A stretch of 64,000 nt of DNA, from positions 3,720,001-3,784,000 of the forward strand of contig KB899087.1 in NCBI GenBank assembly GCA_000378025.1. Reading direction: 5' to 3'. Origin of the DNA: Xanthobacteraceae bacterium 501b. GTDB lineage: Bacteria; Pseudomonadota; Alphaproteobacteria; Rhizobiales; Xanthobacteraceae. The position numbers and the translations under genes were made by a program. Below, in pieces: positions 28,121 to 38,929 of this stretch (positions are counted from its first letter, which is position 1; the number at the start of each line of letters is the position of its first letter). Under the pieces are notes generated by a model, which did no database searches, had not been told where the DNA came from, and saw nothing but the letters and a program-made list of their open reading frames with translations.

Positions 28121-28978
28121 ATGGGCCATGTGCTGGTGGTCGGAAGCGTCAATGTCGACCGCATCTGGCAGCTCGCCGCGCCGCTGCGTGCCGGCGGGCG
28201 GCTGACCCGGGAAGAGGTGACGCTGCGCTGTGGCGGCGGCGGCTTCAACACCGGCGCGGCGCTGCTCGCCCTCGGCCATCGGGTGACGCTGGCGGCGACG
28301 CTCTCCACCGATGCCGCCGGCGCCGCCTGCCGCGCCCGGCTGGAGGCGATGGGCTTCGACCTGCGCTATGTGCGCACCACCGACGCGCCCACCATGCCGC
28401 TGGACATTCTCGTCGACCCGAAGGGCGAGCGCACCATTATCGCCCCGGCCACGACAGAGGCGCGCCTTCTCACCGCCCTCCCCGCGCTTGAGGCCGACAT
28501 CGCCTATGTCAATGTCCGCCGCGCCGCACCCGGCGTGCTGGAGGCGCTGGCCGCGCGCACAAAAGTGGTGGCGCAGCTGCCGCTGGAGCACACGGAGCGG
28601 CGGCCGGCGCAGGTGCTGATCGCGTCCGCCTCCGACCACGCGCTGTTTGCCGGCGCGGATGCCTTCGCCCACGCGCGGGAGACCGGCGGCGAGGGGCTGG
28701 CGGCGCTGGTGCTGACGCAGGGCGCCGGGCCGGTCGCACTGTGCGAGGCGGCGGGACGGACCGCCGTCGCGGTGCCCCCGCTCGCCGGGCCCGCCGACAC
28801 GACCGGGGCGGGCGATGCCTTCGCCGCCGGCTTTATCGATGGCTGGCTGGCCGACCTGCCGGCGCAAGCGGCGGTGCGGCGCGGCAACGAGATCGCCGGG
28901 CGGCTGCTGGCCGGCGACGCCGGATTCGAGCGTCCGGCGCCGCTGCCCCTGACGACCGTGCTGATCGCCGCCGACTGA
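28121..28978 (+). CDS. PfkB-family carbohydrate kinase
   Basis: ATP-dependent sugar kinase of the ribokinase/PfkB family, 285 residues. The N-terminal VVGSVNVDRIWQLAAPLRAG and GGGGFNTGAALLALGH form the substrate site; the C-terminal PADTTGAGDAFAAGF holds the catalytic aspartate and anion hole. The ATG follows GGGGGAGAAACC. The substrate cannot be told from sequence; ribose, a ketohexose or a deoxy sugar acid are all possible. The divergent neighbour is the FAH-family hydrolase. Confidence 0.88.
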   Translation: MGHVLVVGSVNVDRIWQLAAPLRAGGRLTREEVTLRCGGGGFNTGAALLALGHRVTLAATLSTDAAGAACRARLEAMGFDLRYVRTTDAPTMPLDILVDPKGERTIIAPATTEARLLTALPALEADIAYVNVRRAAPGVLEALAARTKVVAQLPLEHTERRPAQVLIASASDHALFAGADAFAHARETGGEGLAALVLTQGAGPVALCEAAGRTAVAVPPLAGPADTTGAGDAFAAGFIDGWLADLPAQAAVRRGNEIAGRLLAGDAGFERPAPLPLTTVLIAAD

Positions 28979-29065
28979 GCCGCATCAAGGAACACGACGT
29001 TTCCCATGGTAAGCTTGGGTCTGGCGCCGCGACGGGTTCCGCCCGCGCCAGCCAAGGAGGACGCC

Positions 29066-30154
29066 ATGTCGCCACGCGCGCCGTCGCCCGAGCCTTTCGC
29101 CCCCTGGCAGGCGGCGCAGCGCGCCGTGCAGGAAAACTGGCGCGAGGCGCAGGCCCGCACGCTCGACCTCTTCGGCTATGGCGTCGCCGAACAGCGCTAT
29201 GACATCGCCGCCGAGGCGCCGCTGCTGCGGCTGCGGCGCTATCGGCAGGGTGCGGCGCCGGTAGCGGCGCCTGTGGGGCCGGCGGTGCTGATGATCCCCG
29301 CCCCGATCAAGCGCCCCTATGTCTGGGACCTGACGCCGGAGCTGAGCGTGGTGCGCTTCTGCCTCGATCGCGGCATGGACGTGTTTCTCGCCGCGTGGCG
29401 CCCGCCGGCGGAAGGCGGGGCGCCGCACGGGCTGGAGGACTATGCGCGCGCCATCATTGACGCCGCGCAGATCGTCGCCGCCCGGAGCGGACGGGTACCG
29501 ACGGTGCTCGGCCATTCGCTCGGCGGCACGCTGGCGGCGCTGGCCGCCGCGCTGGAGCCGGCGCTTTTTCGCGCTCTGGTGCTGCTCGCCGCCCCGCTGA
29601 GCTTCGCGCCCGGCTCCAGCGCCTTCCGCGACAGCGTGGCGGCGCAGCGAGAGCACACGGCCGGGGACGGCATCCTGCCCGGCGGGCTGCTGGCGCAGTC
29701 CTGCGCCCTGCTCGCGCCCGGCACTTTCGTCTGGTCGCGCTGGATGGACGGGGCGCTGAGCCTCACAGACCCGGCGGCGCTGGACCTGCATCTGCGCATC
29801 ACCCGCTGGGCGCTGGACGAGGTGCCGCTGGCCGGCCGGCTGGTGCACGAGATGGTGGAATGGCTCTACCGGGAAGACCGCTTCACCCAGGGCCGGCTGG
29901 AGCTGGGCGGGCGGCTTCTGGGGCCGCAGGCGCTGGGTGTGCCGGCGCTGGCGGCAGTGAGCGCCGCCGACGAGATCGGCCCGCGCGCCGCCGTGGCGCC
30001 GTTCTTCGCCCGCATGGCGGAAGGGAGCACGCAGATTATCGAGCATCCCACGGAGGTCGGCGTCGGGCTGCAGCACCTCGCCATTCTCGCCGGGCGGCAG
30101 GCGCATCGCGAGGTGTGGCCGCGCATCGCCGACTGGATCGACGCCCGCACCTAA
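29066..30154 (+). CDS. PhaC-like alpha/beta hydrolase with serine nucleophile
   Basis: Alpha/beta-hydrolase of 362 residues resembling poly(3-hydroxyalkanoate) synthase: PAPIKRPYVWDLTPELSVV and RGMDVFLAAWRPP match the PhaC core. The nucleophile motif is GHSLGGTL, with serine where PhaC has cysteine. The aspartate in SAADEIGP and the histidine in GVGLQHLAIL would complete a Ser-Asp-His triad. This favours an esterase or depolymerase over a polymerase. The ATG follows AAGGAGG. It is a single gene, tail to tail with the LOG-family gene. Confidence 0.8.
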   Translation: MSPRAPSPEPFAPWQAAQRAVQENWREAQARTLDLFGYGVAEQRYDIAAEAPLLRLRRYRQGAAPVAAPVGPAVLMIPAPIKRPYVWDLTPELSVVRFCLDRGMDVFLAAWRPPAEGGAPHGLEDYARAIIDAAQIVAARSGRVPTVLGHSLGGTLAALAAALEPALFRALVLLAAPLSFAPGSSAFRDSVAAQREHTAGDGILPGGLLAQSCALLAPGTFVWSRWMDGALSLTDPAALDLHLRITRWALDEVPLAGRLVHEMVEWLYREDRFTQGRLELGGRLLGPQALGVPALAAVSAADEIGPRAAVAPFFARMAEGSTQIIEHPTEVGVGLQHLAILAGRQAHREVWPRIADWIDART

Positions 30155-30177
30155 AACCCGCGCGTGAGGACGCGCCG

Positions 30178-30927
30178 TCAGCGCGTGGGCAGCTTCAGCC
30201 CGCCCTCGACAAGTTGGGTCCAGATGTCCTCGGCCGTGTCGGCGAAGCGGATCAGCGCCACTTCCCGCGCGCTCACCATGCCCTCGTCGATCAGCATCTG
30301 GAAATTGACCACGGAGCGCCAATAGGCCGTGTCGAACAGCACGATTGCGACCGGCGGCGCCTTGCCTGTTATCTGCAGGTTGAGGATCTCGAACAACTCG
30401 TCGAGCGTGCCGAAGCCGCCGGGAAACACCACCAGCGCATTGGCGCGCATGGCGAGGTGCATCTTGCGCATGGCGAAATAGTGGAAGCGGAAGGTCAGCT
30501 GCGGCGTGGTGTAGGGGTTCGGCACCTGCTCATGCGGCAGCGAGATGTTGAAGCCGATGCTGGGCGCGGCCACCTCATAGGCGCCGCGATTGGCCGCCTC
30601 CATCACCCCCGGCCCGCCGCCGGTGGCGATGACATTGTCGCGGTAGCCGCCCTCCGACACATCGAGCGCGCCGCCGCGCTGCGAGGCAAGCCGCCCGAAG
30701 GCCCGCGCCTGTTCATAGATGAAAGGCTGGCGGCCGGGGCCATTCTCGCGCACCCGGGCCGAGCCGAACACCACGAGGGTGGAGCGGATGCGCCAGCGTC
30801 GCAGCTCTTCCTCGGGCTTGGCGTATTCCAGCTGGAAGCGCACGCCGCGCATGGAATCACTGAGGATGAAATCCTGGTCCAGCGCCGCGAGGCGGTAGCT
30901 GTGGTTGGGGGAGATGTCGTCGTCCAC
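30178..30927 (-). CDS. LOG-family protein (TIGR00730-like Rossmann fold)
   Basis: A 249-residue Rossmann-fold protein with the motifs GGGPGVMEAANRGA and PGGFGTLDELFE, the latter being the PGGxGTxxE signature shared with cytokinin-activating phosphoribohydrolases (LOG). Such proteins cleave nucleoside monophosphates or act as nucleotide-binding factors. I chose a GTG start (VDDDISPNHSYR) eight bases after AAGGAAA because no ATG fits; it could begin slightly earlier at another GTG. It follows NAD synthetase on the same strand by 59 bases, consistent with a nucleotide-related role. Confidence 0.85.
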   Translation of the reverse strand: MDDDISPNHSYRLAALDQDFILSDSMRGVRFQLEYAKPEEELRRWRIRSTLVVFGSARVRENGPGRQPFIYEQARAFGRLASQRGGALDVSEGGYRDNVIATGGGPGVMEAANRGAYEVAAPSIGFNISLPHEQVPNPYTTPQLTFRFHYFAMRKMHLAMRANALVVFPGGFGTLDELFEILNLQITGKAPPVAIVLFDTAYWRSVVNFQMLIDEGMVSAREVALIRFADTAEDIWTQLVEGGLKLPTR

Positions 30928-30986
30928 GCCGGTTTCCTTCACGCGCGCGTCGCCGCGCGGCTCTCTCGCCTGCGGCAGATACCGCC

Positions 30987-33026
<2,040 letters not shown>

Positions 33027-33069
33027 TACGCCCTCATAAATGCAATAATAAGGTGATATTGGACCGCGC

Positions 33070-34497
33070 ATGCGCCGTGAACCAGCAAAAGCCGCACAGG
33101 CGCCGCGCCCTTCGCGCCGAGGACGGCCGCTGCCCGCCCCACGCCGGTGCGGCGCGGCGGCGTTTGCTGCGGGCCTGCTTGGAGCACCGCTTGGAGCACC
33201 GCTTGGAGCACCGCTTGGAGCACCGCTTGGAGCGCTGCTTGGGGCGCTGCTTGGGGCGCTGCTAGGGATCACGCAGGCGCAGGCCGCCGAGCCACCGGGT
33301 GCGGCTTCCGCCCGCTACGTCAAGGCGTGCACGGCGGAGGGGCCGGGCTTCGCCTATATCCCCGGCTCGGACACCTGCCTGCGGCTGGGTGCCTATCTCT
33401 GGGCCGAGACCTATGCCAACAGCTACACCGACTACCCCGCCGCCAATGCGAGAAACTACTGGGTCTCCACCTTGGGGCTGCTGACAGACGCCCGCACGCG
33501 GACGGAATATGGCACGCTGCGCTCCTATACCGATCTGCGGATCATCTGGCGCACCGCCGACCCCTGGGGCGAAGGGGTTCGCGACGGGGCGGATTTCGAC
33601 CCGCATGACATCCATATCGAATTCGCCGGTTTCACCTTCGGCTATCTCCAGTCCTTCTTCGACTTCTACGCCAATGCCGATGTGATGGGCACCGACCCGG
33701 CGACCATCGGCGACCAGACCCAGCTGCCCGTGCTCGGCTATAGCTGGCACCTGCCGGACGGTTTCCTCGCCCAGATCTCGCTGGAGGGATCAGCCAAGCG
33801 CGACAATGGCATCCTGCCTGTGGTGGCGAGCGGTGCCGTTTTCGTCGCCGACGACGAGGCGGATGCGGACGGGGCGGGCCGCTGGCCGGAAATCGTCGCC
33901 ACCTTCGGCCAGAGCGGTGACTGGGGTAATTTCCAGCTCTCGGGCGCGCTGCACCAGATCGCGCAATCGCCGGTGAGCGAGCGGCTCGGCGCCACGACGG
34001 GGGAGTGGGGCTATGCGCTGCAGGCCGGGGTGATGTTCAACCTGCCCTCCCTCGCGCCGGGCGACACGCTTTACCTTCAGGCCGCCTATGCCGACGGGGC
34101 GACCTCCTATCTCGGGCTGATCGATCCCAGCGGCCGCTTTTCCGCTCCCGATGCCTTCCAGCGTCTCGACGGCTCGCTGTCGAAGGTGGCGGGCTGGAGC
34201 GCGGTCGGCCAGTTTCTGCACAACTGGAGCCCTACCTGGAACTCGGCCTTTTTCGGCGGCTATGGACGGTTCGACGTCGCCGACCCGTTGGCGCAGCTCA
34301 CCTATGGCGCCAGCGGCATCGGCAACTGGAACTTCGGCGCCAATCTCAACTGGACGCCGGTCGGGCCGTTCACCGTCACGCTGCAATATCAGTACAATCT
34401 CTACGAGGCTGACGGCTTCCGCCCCGGCACGCAGGGGCCGGCGCTGGCGTCGCAGGCGGCGAACGACTTCCTGCTGATGTTCGCCGCCACCTTCTGA
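33070..34497 (+). CDS. Porin (rhizobial porin_2 type) with tandem-repeat signal peptide
   Basis: Outer-membrane beta-barrel channel of 475 residues. Mature features include [23 protein letters not shown] near the N-terminus, the paired-cysteine signature of Brucella/rhizobial Omp2-type porins, alternating aromatic strands, and a C-terminal phenylalanine (LLMFAATF). The signal peptide is odd: a long arginine-rich start (about 28 residues), then LGAP repeated four times and LGAL three times, ending TQAQA before AEPPG. The repeat is encoded by 12-base units, so the hydrophobic core can lengthen or shorten in frame. The ATG has no strong ribosome-binding site and lies 43 bases from the divergent nadE start. 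Confidence 0.9.
   Translation: MRREPAKAAQAPRPSRRGRPLPAPRRCGAAAFAAGLLGAPLGAPLGAPLGAPLGALLGALLGALLGITQAQAAEPPGAASARYVKACTAEGPGFAYIPGSDTCLRLGAYLWAETYANSYTDYPAANARNYWVSTLGLLTDARTRTEYGTLRSYTDLRIIWRTADPWGEGVRDGADFDPHDIHIEFAGFTFGYLQSFFDFYANADVMGTDPATIGDQTQLPVLGYSWHLPDGFLAQISLEGSAKRDNGILPVVASGAVFVADDEADADGAGRWPEIVATFGQSGDWGNFQLSGALHQIAQSPVSERLGATTGEWGYALQAGVMFNLPSLAPGDTLYLQAAYADGATSYLGLIDPSGRFSAPDAFQRLDGSLSKVAGWSAVGQFLHNWSPTWNSAFFGGYGRFDVADPLAQLTYGASGIGNWNFGANLNWTPVGPFTVTLQYQYNLYEADGFRPGTQGPALASQAANDFLLMFAATF
33178..33261 (+). repeat. Seven-unit 12-base tandem repeat in porin signal peptide
   Basis: Four identical CTTGGAGCACCG units (33178-33225) followed by CTTGGAGCGCTG and two CTTGGGGCGCTG units, to 33261. 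Each unit encodes LGAP or LGAL. Identity of the first four units suggests recent slippage or unequal exchange. The unit is a multiple of three, so it changes length, not frame. Confidence 0.95.
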
Positions 34498-34510
34498 GCG
34501 CGCGGCAGGG

Positions 34511-35284
34511 TCAGGCGGTGCCCATCTCGTCCAGCGCCATCGGCGATTCCGGCAGCACCTGGCCGCCATCGATCACCATGCCCTGGCCGGTGATGTAGCC
34601 GGCTTCCTCGCTGGCGAAGAACAGCGCGGCATTGGCGATGTCGAACACGCTGCCGAGCTTCTTCATCGGCACGCAGGCGGCGGTGGAGGCGATATAGGCC
34701 TCGCCCATGCCTTCCATGCCCTCGGTGAGGATGTTGCCCGGCATGACGGCGTTGACCGTGATGTTCCACGGCGCCAGCTCGATCGCCGCCGTCCGCATGA
34801 AACCCATCTGCCCGGCCTTGGACGCGCCGTAATGGGTCCAGCCGGGAAAGCCGGTGATCGGCCCGGTGATGGAGGAGGTGATGATGATGCGGCCCTTCTT
34901 CGCCGCCTTCATCGCCGGCAGAACGGCGGAGACGGTGAGGAAGGTGCCCTTGAGATTGGTGCCGATGACATGGTCGAAATCATCGCCCGTCATCACCCCC
35001 AGCTTGGCGGCGGGAAAGATGCCGGCATTGGCGCAGAGCACGTCGATAGTGCCGTAGCGGTCCAGCGCCGCCTGCGCCATCGCTTCCATGTCCTCGGCCT
35101 TGGTCACGTCGGCGGCGAAGGCGGAGGCGTTGGGGCCGATTTCGGCCGCCACCTTCTCGGCTTCAGTGAGCACGCGGCTCACCACCAGCACGTTGAGCCC
35201 AGCCTGGCCGAAGCGCAGCGCGAGGCCGCGCCCGATCCCCTTGCTGGCGCCAGTGACGATGACGGTCTTGCCTTGAAGCGACAT
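34511..35284 (-). CDS. Short-chain dehydrogenase/reductase
   Basis: NAD(P)-dependent oxidoreductase of the classical SDR family, 257 residues. Cofactor motif TGASKGIG near residue 13, CANAGIF in the middle, serine in IITSSITG and catalytic YGASK. It lies divergent from the spermidine-type ABC operon and may oxidise or reduce the compound that operon brings in. The ATG of MSLQGKTVIV is chosen; a second ATG two codons upstream is equally possible as ribosome-binding signals are weak. Confidence 0.88.
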   Translation of the reverse strand: MSLQGKTVIVTGASKGIGRGLALRFGQAGLNVLVVSRVLTEAEKVAAEIGPNASAFAADVTKAEDMEAMAQAALDRYGTIDVLCANAGIFPAAKLGVMTGDDFDHVIGTNLKGTFLTVSAVLPAMKAAKKGRIIITSSITGPITGFPGWTHYGASKAGQMGFMRTAAIELAPWNITVNAVMPGNILTEGMEGMGEAYIASTAACVPMKKLGSVFDIANAALFFASEEAGYITGQGMVIDGGQVLPESPMALDEMGTA

Positions 35285-35322
35285 GAACATGGTGCGGCTA
35301 TTCCCGATGACTCTCTGGAGTT

Positions 35323-35370
35323 TGTTTTCCGGCACAGCATACCGCCGGCGGTCGGCATGCCGTGAAAACA
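35323..35370. promoter_or_regulatory. Interrupted palindrome in the SDR/ABC divergent region
   Basis: TGTTTTC (35323-35329) mirrors GAAAACA (35364-35370) about a perfect central palindrome ACCGCCGGCGGT (35341-35352). It lies between the two divergent genes, where a regulator such as the DeoR protein encoded at the operon end could bind. The regulator link is a guess. Confidence 0.4.
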
Positions 35371-35411
35371 GGCTGCCTTCCTTTTCATCAGGTTGAGCCG
35401 CAAATTTAGTG

Positions 35412-35441
35412 TTGTAAAGCCCAAATCCAGATGTTTAGGAT
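35412..35441 (+). promoter_or_regulatory. Candidate promoter of the spermidine-type ABC operon
   Basis: TTGTAA (35412-35417) and TAGGAT (35436-35441) are separated by 18 bases in an A/T-richer stretch about 100 bases before the binding-protein start. Both boxes match sigma-70 consensus moderately. Confidence 0.35.
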
Positions 35442-35543
35442 CACACACAGTCCAACATACCTCCCACATCCGCCCAACGCCGGATGCCGAACGAATGCGC
35501 GGCCGCCCAAGGTTCCGCGCCAACAATCCAGAGGGACTTCGAG

Positions 35544-36698
35544 ATGGCGCATATTTCGAGAAGGTCGGTCTTGCAGGGCATGGGAGCGGGCCTTGGCGCG
35601 CTCGCCGCCGCCGGTCCGCTGTTCAACGCCAACAAGGCGTTCGCGGCGCGCGAGAAGGAGCTGAACATCCTGTGCTGGGAGGGCTACAATTCCGCCCAGG
35701 TGCTGGACCCCTTCCGCTCCAAGACCGGGGCGACGGTGAAGGCGGAAAGCCTCACCAACGACCCCACCATGATCAACCGGCTGCGCGCCGGCGAGATCAA
35801 CACCTGGGACCTGATCAACGTCAACAATCCCTGGGCGCGCAAGGTGATGCTGCCCGAGAAGCTGATCAAGCCGCTGCCCAAGGCCGAGTTCGAGCCCTTC
35901 TTCGCCAAGATGATGCCGGAGTTCAAATGGCCCTATAAATGGGCCATGAGCGAGGATGGCAGCGAGCTGATCGGCATGGCCCAGCGCTTCGGGCCCTACA
36001 GCTTCGTGGTCAACACCGACAAGATCTCCCGCAAGACCGCGGAAGACACGGGCTGGGACCTGTTCAACGACCCCGCGCTCGCCGGCAAATACGGCATTCT
36101 CGAATCCGATGACTGGAACGTCTTCAACATCTTCATCATCGCCGGCATCGACCCGTTCAAGGTGCATACGCCGGAGGAGTTCACCAAGTTCGAGGAGACC
36201 GCCAAGCGCGTCTTCAAGGGCGCCAAGCTGATCGGCGACATCGCCTCGATGAACCAGGCGCTGATCTCGGGCGAAATCGACCTGCACATGACCGGCGGCA
36301 CCTATTCGGTCTCCCCGGCCCGCGCCGACGGCCACCCGAATCTGCGCGGCATCACCCCGCTCCGGGGCCCGCTGCCCGGTGGCAAGGGCGGCGTCGCCTG
36401 GATCGAGATCACCTCGACGGTGAACAACCCGAACCTGTCGCCGCTGGCGCTCGACTTCCTGAAATATGTGCAGGGACCCGAGGTCGCCCACACCGTCGCC
36501 TTCGCCGAGGGCACGTTCAACCCGGTGGCGCAGATGGGCAACAAGGCCTGCTTCGACCTGTTCACCAAGGACGAGCTGGACGCCATCCAGTGGGACAGCC
36601 TGCAGGAAGAGATGGACCGCTCGGCCGAGTACGACATCGTGCCGGACTACGACAAGGCGCTCGACCTGATGAACGCCGCCAAGCGCCTGCGGGGCTAA
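35544..36698 (+). CDS. Spermidine/putrescine-type periplasmic binding protein
   Basis: Solute receptor of 384 residues with a Tat-type signal (SRRSVLQGMGAGLGALAAAG) cleaved near residue 35. The mature protein begins with KELNILCWEGYN, the usual opening of PotD-like receptors, and has GGTYSVSPARADG and GGVAWIEITSTVNNP. The ATG of MAHISRRS is chosen over an upstream one. The class binds polyamines and other amino compounds; the kinase and PLP enzyme at the end of the operon suggest an amino alcohol or hydroxylated amine here. A repeat-bearing 186-base gap follows. Confidence 0.9.
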   Translation: MAHISRRSVLQGMGAGLGALAAAGPLFNANKAFAAREKELNILCWEGYNSAQVLDPFRSKTGATVKAESLTNDPTMINRLRAGEINTWDLINVNNPWARKVMLPEKLIKPLPKAEFEPFFAKMMPEFKWPYKWAMSEDGSELIGMAQRFGPYSFVVNTDKISRKTAEDTGWDLFNDPALAGKYGILESDDWNVFNIFIIAGIDPFKVHTPEEFTKFEETAKRVFKGAKLIGDIASMNQALISGEIDLHMTGGTYSVSPARADGHPNLRGITPLRGPLPGGKGGVAWIEITSTVNNPNLSPLALDFLKYVQGPEVAHTVAFAEGTFNPVAQMGNKACFDLFTKDELDAIQWDSLQEEMDRSAEYDIVPDYDKALDLMNAAKRLRG

Positions 36699-36732
36699 AG
36701 CGGAGAGGACCTGCGTCCTTTACCTCATCCTG

Positions 36733-36824
36733 CCCTCATGGCCGGGCTTGACCCGGCCACCCAGGGGCAACGCCGCGCGACGGCGGAAACATCTGGGTCC
36801 CCGGGTCAAGCCCGGGGATGAGGG
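36733..36824. repeat. Mosaic palindrome with 32-base arms after binding-protein gene
   Basis: Arms at 36733-36764 and 36793-36824 are reverse complements at 28 of 32 positions. Each arm is itself a hairpin around CCGGGCTTGACCCGG, and the four mismatches come as two pairs that keep each inner hairpin intact. The layout matches the RIME-like mosaic elements known from rhizobia. Confidence 0.8.
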
Positions 36825-36884
36825 GCGGATAGGAACGATCGACATCCTCGACCACCTGCGGCGATTACCCGCCGCCACCGACCC

Positions 36885-38006
36885 ATGACGGAAGTCCTGA
36901 TGCTCCAGACCTCGCCGGCCGCCCCGCAGAGCGCCGAACTGCCGAAGCCGATCCTCCAGCTTGTCGGCATCCGCAAGACCTTTGGCGCCTTCACCGCGGT
37001 CGACACCATCGATCTCGATGTGCGCGAGGGCGAATTCCTCACCATTGTCGGCCCCTCGGGCTCGGGCAAGACCACGCTGCTGCGCATGCTCGCCGGCATG
37101 GATACGCCGAGCGAGGGCAACATCACCCTGCATGGCCAGCTGATCAACGACGTGCCGCCCAACAAGCGGCCGACCTGCCTTGTCTTCCAGTCGCTGGCTT
37201 TGTTCCCGCACAAGAGTGTCGGCGAGAACATCGCCTTCCCGCTCAAGGTGAAGGGCGTCGATGCGGCCGCCCGCAAGGCGCGGGCGCTGGAACTGATGCG
37301 CGTCGTTCGCCTGCCGGAAAACTACTTCGACAAGAACGTGATGAAGTGCTCCGGCGGCGAGCGCCAGCGCGTCGCGCTCGCCCGGGCGCTGGCCTATGAT
37401 CCCGAGGTACTGTTCTTCGACGAGCCGCTCTCGGCCATCGACTACAAGCTGAAGAAGACGCTGGAGAAGGAGCTGAAGGATCTGCACCGGGAAACCGGCA
37501 AGACCTTCATCTACATCACCCATTCGCTGGAAGAGGCGATGGTGATGAGCGACCGCATCGGCGTGATGCGCGCCGGCCGGATCGTGCAGATCGGCACGCC
37601 CGAAGAGATCTATGGCGCGCCGGTCGACCGCTTCGTCTGCGAGTTCGTCGGCGAGGTGAACACGCTGAAGGTGAAGCGCGGCCCGGACGGCGCCTGGCAG
37701 GGCGTCGATGTGCCGGGCAGCTTCACCCTGGCGCCGCCGCGCGATGGCAAGACGCTGGACGAGGCCTTCGTGGTGGTGCGGCCCGAATTCATGCGGATTC
37801 TCGGCCCCGGCGAGAGCGCCGACAACCAGCTGGAGGGCGTGGTCTATAACGAGTATTCGCTCGGCTCGCGCATCCAGTACCAGGTGCGGGTCGGGGCCAA
37901 GGTAATGCTGGTCGAGCTGTCGCGCGGGCGCCCTCTGCCCGCCAGCGCCGACCGCAAGGTGACGCTCGGCTGGGACGCCGCCGACGCCTTCACGCTGGAG
38001 AGCTGA
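36885..38006 (+). CDS. Spermidine-type ABC importer ATPase (PotA family)
   Basis: ATPase subunit of 373 residues. Walker A is GPSGSGKTT, Q-loop VFQSLALFPHKSV, signature CSGGERQRVALARAL, Walker B FFDEPLSAID and switch histidine in YITHSLEEAM; a C-terminal TOBE-like regulatory domain follows. In the signature a cysteine takes the place of the usual leucine, otherwise motifs are canonical. A start at the ATG five codons downstream is possible. The permease gene begins two bases after the stop. Confidence 0.9.
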   Translation: MTEVLMLQTSPAAPQSAELPKPILQLVGIRKTFGAFTAVDTIDLDVREGEFLTIVGPSGSGKTTLLRMLAGMDTPSEGNITLHGQLINDVPPNKRPTCLVFQSLALFPHKSVGENIAFPLKVKGVDAAARKARALELMRVVRLPENYFDKNVMKCSGGERQRVALARALAYDPEVLFFDEPLSAIDYKLKKTLEKELKDLHRETGKTFIYITHSLEEAMVMSDRIGVMRAGRIVQIGTPEEIYGAPVDRFVCEFVGEVNTLKVKRGPDGAWQGVDVPGSFTLAPPRDGKTLDEAFVVVRPEFMRILGPGESADNQLEGVVYNEYSLGSRIQYQVRVGAKVMLVELSRGRPLPASADRKVTLGWDAADAFTLES

Positions 38007-38008
38007 GC

Positions 38009-38926
38009 ATGGCCGACCTCGCCATCGCCCCCGCGCGGGACGCGGCGCCCGAAGGCGCCGCCCAGCTGCGCCACGCCCGCATGCTCTCGGTCGGCGCGCG
38101 CTGCGCGCTTCCCGTCGCGCTGCTGCTCGGCATCGGATTTTTGGCCCCGCTGGTGGCGATCTTCGGCTATGCCTTCGCCACGCCGCGCAGCTTCGATGTC
38201 TTCACCAGCTTCACGCTGGCGAACTTCGCCACCCTGTTCGACACCACCAACACGGTGTGGCTGTCCTTCTTCTGGTCCTGCGGGCTGGCGCTGCTCACCG
38301 TGGCGATCCTCGCCGTGGTCGCCTACCCCATCGCCTATGGGCTGAACCTTGTCTTTGGCCGCTGGTCGGCGCTGATCAGCGTGTTCTTCGTCTTCCCGCT
38401 CTTCGTCTCGGAGAATGTGCGGCTCTATGGCTGGGTGCTGTTCTTCATCAAGAACGGCGTGCTCGACGGCACGCTGAAATGGCTCGGCCTCAGCGGCGGG
38501 CCGGAGGTGCTGTACACGCCCGGCATCACCCTGTTCGGCATGGTCTATACCTACCTGCCCTTCATGCTGTTTCCGATGACGCTCGGCCTTGCCCTGGTGC
38601 CGCGCGACCTCGTGGACGCGGCGCGCGACCTCGGCGCCGGGCGGCTGTTCATCTGGCGCGAGATCGAATTGCCGCTCGCCATGCCGGGAATCCTCATCGG
38701 CATGCTGCTCACCTTCGTGCTCGCCATCGGCGCCACGGCGGAGGCGAAGATCCTTGGTGGCCAGTCGATCATCGTCATCTCGCACGATATCGAGATCGCC
38801 TTCACCTATTCGCAGAACTGGCCGCTCGGGTCGGCGCTGGCGGTGCTCGTCACCTTCTTCATCGGCGCGCTCACCTTGTTCGCCCTGTCGAAGCTGGACC
38901 TCGACCGCATGCTGGGGAGGCGCTGA
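38009..38926 (+). CDS. Spermidine-type ABC importer permease (PotB-like)
   Basis: Inner-membrane permease of 305 residues with about six helices. The coupling motif is VDAARDLGAGRLFIWREIEL. The first helix follows a polar N-terminus of about 30 residues. It is packed between the ATPase (two-base gap) and the second permease (three-base gap). Confidence 0.9.
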   Translation: MADLAIAPARDAAPEGAAQLRHARMLSVGARCALPVALLLGIGFLAPLVAIFGYAFATPRSFDVFTSFTLANFATLFDTTNTVWLSFFWSCGLALLTVAILAVVAYPIAYGLNLVFGRWSALISVFFVFPLFVSENVRLYGWVLFFIKNGVLDGTLKWLGLSGGPEVLYTPGITLFGMVYTYLPFMLFPMTLGLALVPRDLVDAARDLGAGRLFIWREIELPLAMPGILIGMLLTFVLAIGATAEAKILGGQSIIVISHDIEIAFTYSQNWPLGSALAVLVTFFIGALTLFALSKLDLDRMLGRR

Positions 38927-38929
38927 GCC

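Noticed and set aside
33178-33261. Possible CRISPR or minisatellite non-coding array
   Set aside because: Units are 12 bases with no spacers and lie in frame within a porin signal peptide, so it is a coding tandem repeat.
36733-36824. Insertion-sequence ends
   Set aside because: Long arms look like terminal repeats but are only 28 bases apart with no transposase; better explained as a mosaic palindrome.
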